The translations under genes and the position numbers were made by a program. The notes beneath the pieces are model-generated. The model was given only the letters and a program-made list of their open reading frames with translations. It searched no databases and was not told the DNA's origin. A stretch of DNA of 25,514 bases from a virus: the IMG/VR virus record IMGVR_UViG_3300035661_000308, positions 1-25,514 of that record; one strand, 5' to 3'. Shown here piece after piece: positions 20,934 through 25,514 of the stretch (position 1 is its first letter; the number at the start of each line of letters is the position of its first letter).

Positions 20934-21461
20934 ATGGATCTACTCCAAGCTGCTGAAGCGATACAACGCGCAGCCAAGATGTACAAAGATATGAGCGATG
21001 CAGCAGACGCTTTGCAGACGATTGGATTAATGGATCAAACCGTGCGCGAACGTCAAGCATTGATTGATGCGGCAACAAATCAACTTGATGTGGTCAATGC
21101 CGATCTGCTTAATGCCAAATCAAAATTAGCTGAAGCAAAAATTCAGGCTCAAAAGGTTGAGGAATTAGCCAATGAGAAAGCAGTAACGATTGTTGCTGAT
21201 GCTCAATCTGCTACTGACGAGATGCGACGTAGAAATGCAGTAGCTATAGACGAGTCAAATACTAAATCTATTGCTGATGTAACTGCGCAACGTACTGCCA
21301 TCGTACAGGCGGCGGCAAGAGTGCAATCTGATCTTGATGCGATGATTGTGCAACTCGCAGAGAAGCAAGCATCACTCGATGTAGTCAATTCAAGCGCAAT
21401 AGATGCTGAAAACAGACTCGCTAAAGCCCAAGCAGCAATTACTAAAATGCTAGGAGGGTAA
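20934..21461 (+). CDS. Long coiled-coil protein (175 aa)
   Basis: Almost the whole chain is helical with heptad patterns (ALIDAATNQLDVVNADLLNAKSKLAEAKIQAQKVEELANEKA, and a second block at about 140-170). Four Ala-rich helical stretches suggest a rod. It has a GAGGG site. The first gene of the cassette between terminase and portal; it is probably a virion or assembly component, by position. No catalytic residue is visible. Confidence 0.8.
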   Translation: MDLLQAAEAIQRAAKMYKDMSDAADALQTIGLMDQTVRERQALIDAATNQLDVVNADLLNAKSKLAEAKIQAQKVEELANEKAVTIVADAQSATDEMRRRNAVAIDESNTKSIADVTAQRTAIVQAAARVQSDLDAMIVQLAEKQASLDVVNSSAIDAENRLAKAQAAITKMLGG

Positions 21462-21463
21462 TC

Positions 21464-21922
21464 ATGGCAGTCGGAACAATCATATTATTCTCAAAGAATA
21501 AAGCAGATCTTCGCATCAACGATATCGTCGCTGGTACGTGCAAGATTGCATTAGTCACTAACTCATGGACACCAGACGCAACGGTCACGGGCAATAGCCT
21601 ATGGGCTGACATGAGCGCGAATGAACTTGCTACAGCGAACGGTTACACGGCTGGCGGGATCTCGCTTTCTTCGATGGTCGCTACAGCAATCACGTCAGGT
21701 TATAAATTCTCTTCTTCTAGTCCGGTATGGACTGCGGCTGGTGGTTCAATTCCAGTCTGGCGCTATGCGGTGATTTATATGTCTGGAACTGTCTGGGGAA
21801 AAGTCAATCCAGTAGTGGGTTACTTCCTTGGGGACACGACTCCTGCCGATGTACCTGCAACGACTTCGGGTAATACGTTGACGATTACCGTACCGGCTGG
21901 CGGCTGGTTTGACATGGTGTAA
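21464..21922 (+). CDS. Probable virion protein (152 aa)
   Basis: A beta-rich, Ser/Thr/Gly-rich protein (CKIALVTNSWTPDAT, YTAGGISLSSMVATAITSGY, GNTLTITVPAGGWFDMV). It starts 2 nt after the coiled-coil gene behind an AGGAGG-like sequence. The composition and the W-A-D/Y-T-A-G-G pattern resemble small phage decoration or capsid-associated proteins. The exact structural role is not determined. Confidence 0.75.
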   Translation: MAVGTIILFSKNKADLRINDIVAGTCKIALVTNSWTPDATVTGNSLWADMSANELATANGYTAGGISLSSMVATAITSGYKFSSSSPVWTAAGGSIPVWRYAVIYMSGTVWGKVNPVVGYFLGDTTPADVPATTSGNTLTITVPAGGWFDMV

Positions 21923-21924
21923 GC

Positions 21925-23322
21925 GTGGCTGATAATTCAACACTCCCCGCAACTGGCGACGTTATCGCAGCTGATGAAATATCGGCAGTTAAATATCAGC
22001 GCATAAAGTTGATCTATGGTGATGATGGTATTAATGTGGGCGATGTATCGGCAACAAACCCATTTCCCGTTTCTGTCAATTCCGCCAACTTTATCATCTC
22101 GACCAATAACAGCTCTACCACACAACTAGCGGCAGGAGCAACATTTACGGGCATTATTGAGGCAGTGTTATATCAGCCATCAATTTCATTGCTCGAAACG
22201 TCGGATCAGACAATGCAAGTTATTGTGCATCAGTACATCGATGCTGCTGGAACGTTTGAAGTTGCGCCAATTACGATCAATTTGTTAGCGGGTCAAACAA
22301 TCGACCAGTCATTTACTCTAAACGGAAACTATTACAAGGTCACCGCGCAAAATACGAGTGGTTCGACTACTACTACATTCAATCTCAATACAGCAGTCGG
22401 CACTATAGGAGCCGCAGATTATTCCGGTAGAACTCCAGTTACGGCTCAGTATGCAGATTTAGAATTGAACAAATATAGCGTCGCTGGTGTCATCGCTATT
22501 AACACAGTCTTAATGACAATTGATTGCACGCGTTTCGCTTCATTGTTGATCCAGTGCTTAGCAATGGGAACAACAGGCGTAGTAACGGCTCAATGGTCTA
22601 GTGATCTTGCTTTTACCGCACCGATTACTGCAACTCTAATATCCGAATCTGGCGCAACATCAACCACGTTTAATGCTGCTGTCTTGCGTGCAACGAACAA
22701 GCTTGCACGGTATTTCCGATTGATTCTAACGACTGCAACAACAGCAGGTACGACTACGATTAACGTGCATGGCTCGCATGTAGCGATAATACCAATTGTA
22801 ACGACTCAGCCAGTTTCCGGTACGGTATCCGTTACTAACATGACGACCGCAAGTTCGCTTGCGGATGGTGCCAGTAATCCAACTATTGCTTATTTTGGCG
22901 CGTATGGGATGCTGCATAACGGCACAACATGGGATCGTGCTAAGTCAAATTTTAATACGACAACTGGCGATACTGGTGCCAAGACCGTCACAGTAGCAGG
23001 GGCAACTCAGACTAACTTTAATGCGCGTGGAGCTGCAATTAGTATCAATATGGGTACGGTATCAGGTACAACACCAACCTTTACCGCACAGGCGCAGTTC
23101 TCACCTGATGGCGGTACGACATGGGTAAATATTGCAGGAGCAGTGACGGCAAGTATTACGGCTACTGGTGTTTATACGCTGATTATCTACCCTGGTGTGA
23201 CCGTAGCAGCAAATGCATCAATTAGCTATCCACTACCTCGCACATGGCGCTTGAACTACACAATAGGCGGCACAACACCGTCATTCACAATCACCAACGT
23301 GCAAGTTGCATACATCAAATAA
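21925..23322 (+). CDS. Large beta-rich virion protein (465 aa, GTG start)
   Basis: The N-terminus (MADNSTLPATGDVIAADEI, then YQRIKLIYGDDGIN) is typical of a family of phage structural proteins I recall from Burkholderiales and other phages. The rest is Thr/Ala-rich with repeated beta-sandwich-like segments, for example FSPDGGTTWVNIAGA near 390, suggesting several Ig-like or fibre-type domains. It is the largest gene of the cassette. Neck, decoration or fibre roles are all possible. Confidence 0.8.
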   Translation: MADNSTLPATGDVIAADEISAVKYQRIKLIYGDDGINVGDVSATNPFPVSVNSANFIISTNNSSTTQLAAGATFTGIIEAVLYQPSISLLETSDQTMQVIVHQYIDAAGTFEVAPITINLLAGQTIDQSFTLNGNYYKVTAQNTSGSTTTTFNLNTAVGTIGAADYSGRTPVTAQYADLELNKYSVAGVIAINTVLMTIDCTRFASLLIQCLAMGTTGVVTAQWSSDLAFTAPITATLISESGATSTTFNAAVLRATNKLARYFRLILTTATTAGTTTINVHGSHVAIIPIVTTQPVSGTVSVTNMTTASSLADGASNPTIAYFGAYGMLHNGTTWDRAKSNFNTTTGDTGAKTVTVAGATQTNFNARGAAISINMGTVSGTTPTFTAQAQFSPDGGTTWVNIAGAVTASITATGVYTLIIYPGVTVAANASISYPLPRTWRLNYTIGGTTPSFTITNVQVAYIK

Positions 23323-23331
23323 GGGTAAGTC

Positions 23332-23649
23332 ATGTCAAATTACGATGCGTCACAAATTGGCGTTCCTTATACACGAGTACACCGAATCGAGATTCTTTAC
23401 CCTGATGCGGGATTGCAATCAACTGCGGTCTTAGATCAATCCGAAGCGGTCAAGATGGCTGATGGCACGGTGAGAAAGTTACGCGAATTACCAAGTCTAT
23501 ATGTGACATTTGATTTTAAAAATGATGGTAGTACATCTATCCCGCTGATTAATCCAAATGACGGATCGACCATTGGCAGCACTACATTAAACACGGCCAT
23601 GTTAAATATTCTCGCAGTTGTACGGTATGAGCAATTAAAAGTCGTTTGA
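23332..23649 (+). CDS. Probable virion protein (105 aa)
   Basis: A small beta-rich protein (YTRVHRIEILYPDAGLQ, LYVTFDFKNDGSTSIPLINPNDGST). It lies 9 nt after the large virion gene. The N-terminal phrase and the position suggest it works with the large protein, perhaps as a connector or attachment domain. This is inferred from context only. Confidence 0.7.
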   Translation: MSNYDASQIGVPYTRVHRIEILYPDAGLQSTAVLDQSEAVKMADGTVRKLRELPSLYVTFDFKNDGSTSIPLINPNDGSTIGSTTLNTAMLNILAVVRYEQLKVV

Positions 23650-23666
23650 ATTTGAAAGGGCAGTAA

Positions 23667-24368
23667 ATGTCTCTGCTCGTTCTATTTAACAGGTCAAGCG
23701 GTAGCGGAACAATAATATCGCCGCTCAAGGGCAGTATAGTTTTAAGTGGCAAAACACCGAGCGTTGTACAGCCAATAAATGTTGTTGCGGTAAAAGGTTC
23801 GTTAGTATTCACTGGATATTCTGCTGGATTACTTCAGCCGAAAGCAGTAGCGCCTGCAGTCGGGCATCTTGTTTTAACCGGATACATTCCATCGGTAACA
23901 GTTAGTTCAAGTGGTGCAATTAATCCGTTCAAAGGCTCTATCCTGTTGAGTGGATATGCACCAAGTATTCAGCAGCCGAAGTCAATTACTCCGGTAGCCG
24001 GACACTTAGTTTTAACAGGATATGCACCAAGCTTTTCCAGTCCACAAACTATTAATTTAGTCACTGGTCATTTGACATTAAGCGGATATGTTCCATCGAT
24101 AAGTCAGCCGCGCAACATTGCAGCGGTAGCGGGTCATGTCACTTTGTCAGGCTATATACCAAATATTAGCCAGCCAAGAACGGTAGCACCTAGTACTGGG
24201 CATATCAATTTAAGTGGGTATGTTCCAGTAATTACATCAGGAGGGGCGCAGTCGATTGCGCCAATTGCGGGACACATTATTTTAACGGGCTATGCGCCAG
24301 GTGTTTCGGGAGTTGTAGCGCAAAATAGTTACTTACTTCCAATGCATCGGCATCGAGGTAATCGTTAA
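23667..24368 (+). CDS. Repetitive beta protein with 22-residue repeats (233 aa)
   Basis: From residue 22 the protein consists of about nine repeats of 22-24 residues with the pattern G(H/S)xxL(S/T)GYxPSIxQPxxIxPVA. The first units start GSIVLSG, the later ones GHLVLTG. The repeats predict a regular beta solenoid or fibre. An AAAGGG site precedes it. Such repeat proteins in the virion cassette would suit a tail-spike or decoration role, but no receptor-binding domain is seen; the C-terminus is short and basic (HRHRGNR). Confidence 0.8.
   Translation: MSLLVLFNRSSGSGTIISPLKGSIVLSGKTPSVVQPINVVAVKGSLVFTGYSAGLLQPKAVAPAVGHLVLTGYIPSVTVSSSGAINPFKGSILLSGYAPSIQQPKSITPVAGHLVLTGYAPSFSSPQTINLVTGHLTLSGYVPSISQPRNIAAVAGHVTLSGYIPNISQPRTVAPSTGHINLSGYVPVITSGGAQSIAPIAGHIILTGYAPGVSGVVAQNSYLLPMHRHRGNR
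23730..24365 (+). repeat. 22-codon repeat array in the virion protein
   Basis: Nine imperfect repeats of 66-72 bp, well diverged at DNA level (unlike the pentapeptide array), indicating older duplication. The core GGxCATxTxxTTTxAxxGGxTAT encodes the GHxxL(S/T)GY motif. Confidence 0.8.
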
Positions 24369-24387
24369 GTCAGACAACACATTAACT

Positions 24388-24411
24388 AACCCGCAAATCG
24401 CGGGTTTTTTT
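24388..24411 (+). terminator. Terminator after the repeat protein
   Basis: Stem AACCCGC/GCGGGTT around AAATC, with a run of seven T. It separates the cassette from the next two genes. Confidence 0.9.
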
Positions 24412-24430
24412 ATATTCAAAAGGAATCAGC

Positions 24431-24799
24431 ATGGCAACTATTACACCGACACTTACCTATGTTAGCGATGACAGATCAGTCGCCCGTTTTACATGGGGGC
24501 CAATGGCAAATGGTGATGTTGGATCGCCTGTTTCTTTTGTTGAGTGGGCAGATCGATCTGTTCAGGTAACAGGTACATTTGGCGCGGGTGGGAATATGAG
24601 ATGGCAGGGCAGTAATGATACCGTGAACTTTTCAGTACTTACCGACCCACAAGGAAATGCATTGGATTTAACGGCGGCAAAGATCAAGGCAGTTACAGAA
24701 CTTACGACAAAAGCACAGCCTTCGATTACTGCTGGCGATGGCACAACTGCATTGACGGTAACGCTTATCGCTCGTCGCGCGCAACCATTAAGAGCCTAA
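24431..24799 (+). CDS. Ig-like virion protein (122 aa)
   Basis: A beta-sandwich-like small protein (RFTWGPMANGDV, VTGTFGAGGNMRWQGSNDTVNFSVLTDPQGNAL, AKIKAVTELTTKAQPSITAGDGTTALTVTLIARR). The pattern W-x-GSND-x-x-NF-x-x-L-x-DPQGNAL is recognised from phage decoration or head-associated proteins. An AAAGGA site precedes it. It stands directly before the portal gene. Confidence 0.8.
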   Translation: MATITPTLTYVSDDRSVARFTWGPMANGDVGSPVSFVEWADRSVQVTGTFGAGGNMRWQGSNDTVNFSVLTDPQGNALDLTAAKIKAVTELTTKAQPSITAGDGTTALTVTLIARRAQPLRA

Positions 24800-24802
24800 T
24801 CC

Positions 24803-25514
24803 ATGCTCGATCAACTGGATGAATTAACGCCTGAGCAGCAGCAAGCACAACAGGCGCAGATTGAGCGTCTGGACGCGTTCTCTGACACGATACGCAAGAT
24901 GCGAAAAACGGCAATTGATGCTAGAGCGCAAATGGGCATTGAGGATCAGTGGCAAGAAGACGAGGATCATTACGAAGCAATTGATGATGCGACTCGGACT
25001 ACTTCAAGCAGATTAAAGCCGTATGATTTTGGTGGAACTGGAACAGGCCCGACTCGCTTACCGGAAAAAACACTGACACGCAGTACGGTATTTGTTCCAA
25101 TGACGCGCCCTTATGTCGATATGGCATCGGCACTGATCTCTGATTTGTATCTACCAACAGACGATAGGAATTGGGACGGTGAGCCTACGCCAATTCCAGA
25201 TTTGATCAAGCAAGCAAAAGACATAACGCCATTAGTACAGCAAATGCCAGCCATGCCTTCCATGATGGGACGCATTAAAAGTATATTTGCACCGCAGCCA
25301 CAACCAGCTCAACCACTACAACCAGGACATCCGCCAATGCAAGGCGCAGCACCTCAAACAGTAGGCGATGTAGCGCAGCAACAGATAGACGCGGCAAATG
25401 ACGCATGGAAAAAAGCACGGACACAGATTGATGACTGGTTAGTTGACTGCTCCTACAATGCGGAAATGCGCAAAGTCATCAAAGATATGGCGCGTATTGG
25501 CACGGGAATTATGA
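24803..25514 (+). CDS. Portal protein, partial (N-terminal 237 residues)
   Basis: The frame is open from the ATG at 24803 to the window edge. The visible part has a helical, Gln-rich N-terminus, then RSTVFVPMTRPYVDMASALISDLYLP, and a segment MRKVIKDMARIGTGIM. These match large portal proteins of short-tailed phages of the P22/BPP-1 kind, where this helix leads into the clip and stem. A Pro/Gln-rich insertion (residues about 155-190) is unusual and may be a flexible loop. The rest lies outside the window. Confidence 0.85.
   Translation, partial: MLDQLDELTPEQQQAQQAQIERLDAFSDTIRKMRKTAIDARAQMGIEDQWQEDEDHYEAIDDATRTTSSRLKPYDFGGTGTGPTRLPEKTLTRSTVFVPMTRPYVDMASALISDLYLPTDDRNWDGEPTPIPDLIKQAKDITPLVQQMPAMPSMMGRIKSIFAPQPQPAQPLQPGHPPMQGAAPQTVGDVAQQQIDAANDAWKKARTQIDDWLVDCSYNAEMRKVIKDMARIGTGIM

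Overview
The window is almost entirely the genome of a temperate, lambda-organised tailed phage or prophage. No bacterial housekeeping gene is visible. A LexA-like repressor, a small Cro-type protein and mirrored early promoters make it temperate. The terminase and the start of a P22/BPP-1-type portal suggest a short-tailed virion. Gene relatives and codon use point to a betaproteobacterial (Burkholderiales-like) host, which is an inference. The integrase, lysis genes and most virion genes lie outside the window.

Layout. (1) 1-5957, minus strand: the leftward early operon, running from a KilA-N protein through a pentapeptide-repeat protein to recombination genes (ERF annealase, SSB, 3'-5' exonuclease) and small uncharacterised genes. 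Most junctions are stop/start overlaps. A strongly folded untranslated stretch (3795-3981) interrupts it. (2) 5958-7467: the immunity region, with a lone rightward gene, a bidirectional terminator, a small membrane protein, the repressor and two operator clusters. The leftward and rightward early promoters share nearly the same 17-bp spacer and the same palindrome. (3) 7468-16149, plus strand: the rightward early operon, with Cro-like and ribbon-helix-helix-like proteins, a 27-residue membrane microprotein, NinB, NinG, a ParB-like protein, a superfamily 2 helicase, a TOPRIM primase, a frameshifted PAPS-reductase-like gene, a replication-type DNA-binding protein, a cytosine-C5 methyltransferase with a second full-length frame inside it, and a Q-like late regulator. 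(4) 16203-17593: an accessory block with its own promoter and terminator. (5) 17592-17916: a leader resembling lambda pR'-tR'. (6) 17917-25514: the late operon, with small proteins, both terminase subunits, a terminator-bounded cassette of virion-type proteins, and the beginning of the portal gene.

The most notable points are the two overlapping frames of the methyltransferase locus, the folded RNA at 3795-3981, the pR'/6S-RNA-like leader, the twin hairpin leaders of the accessory block, the single-base frameshift in the PP-loop gene and an amber-interrupted small gene at 3179-3307.
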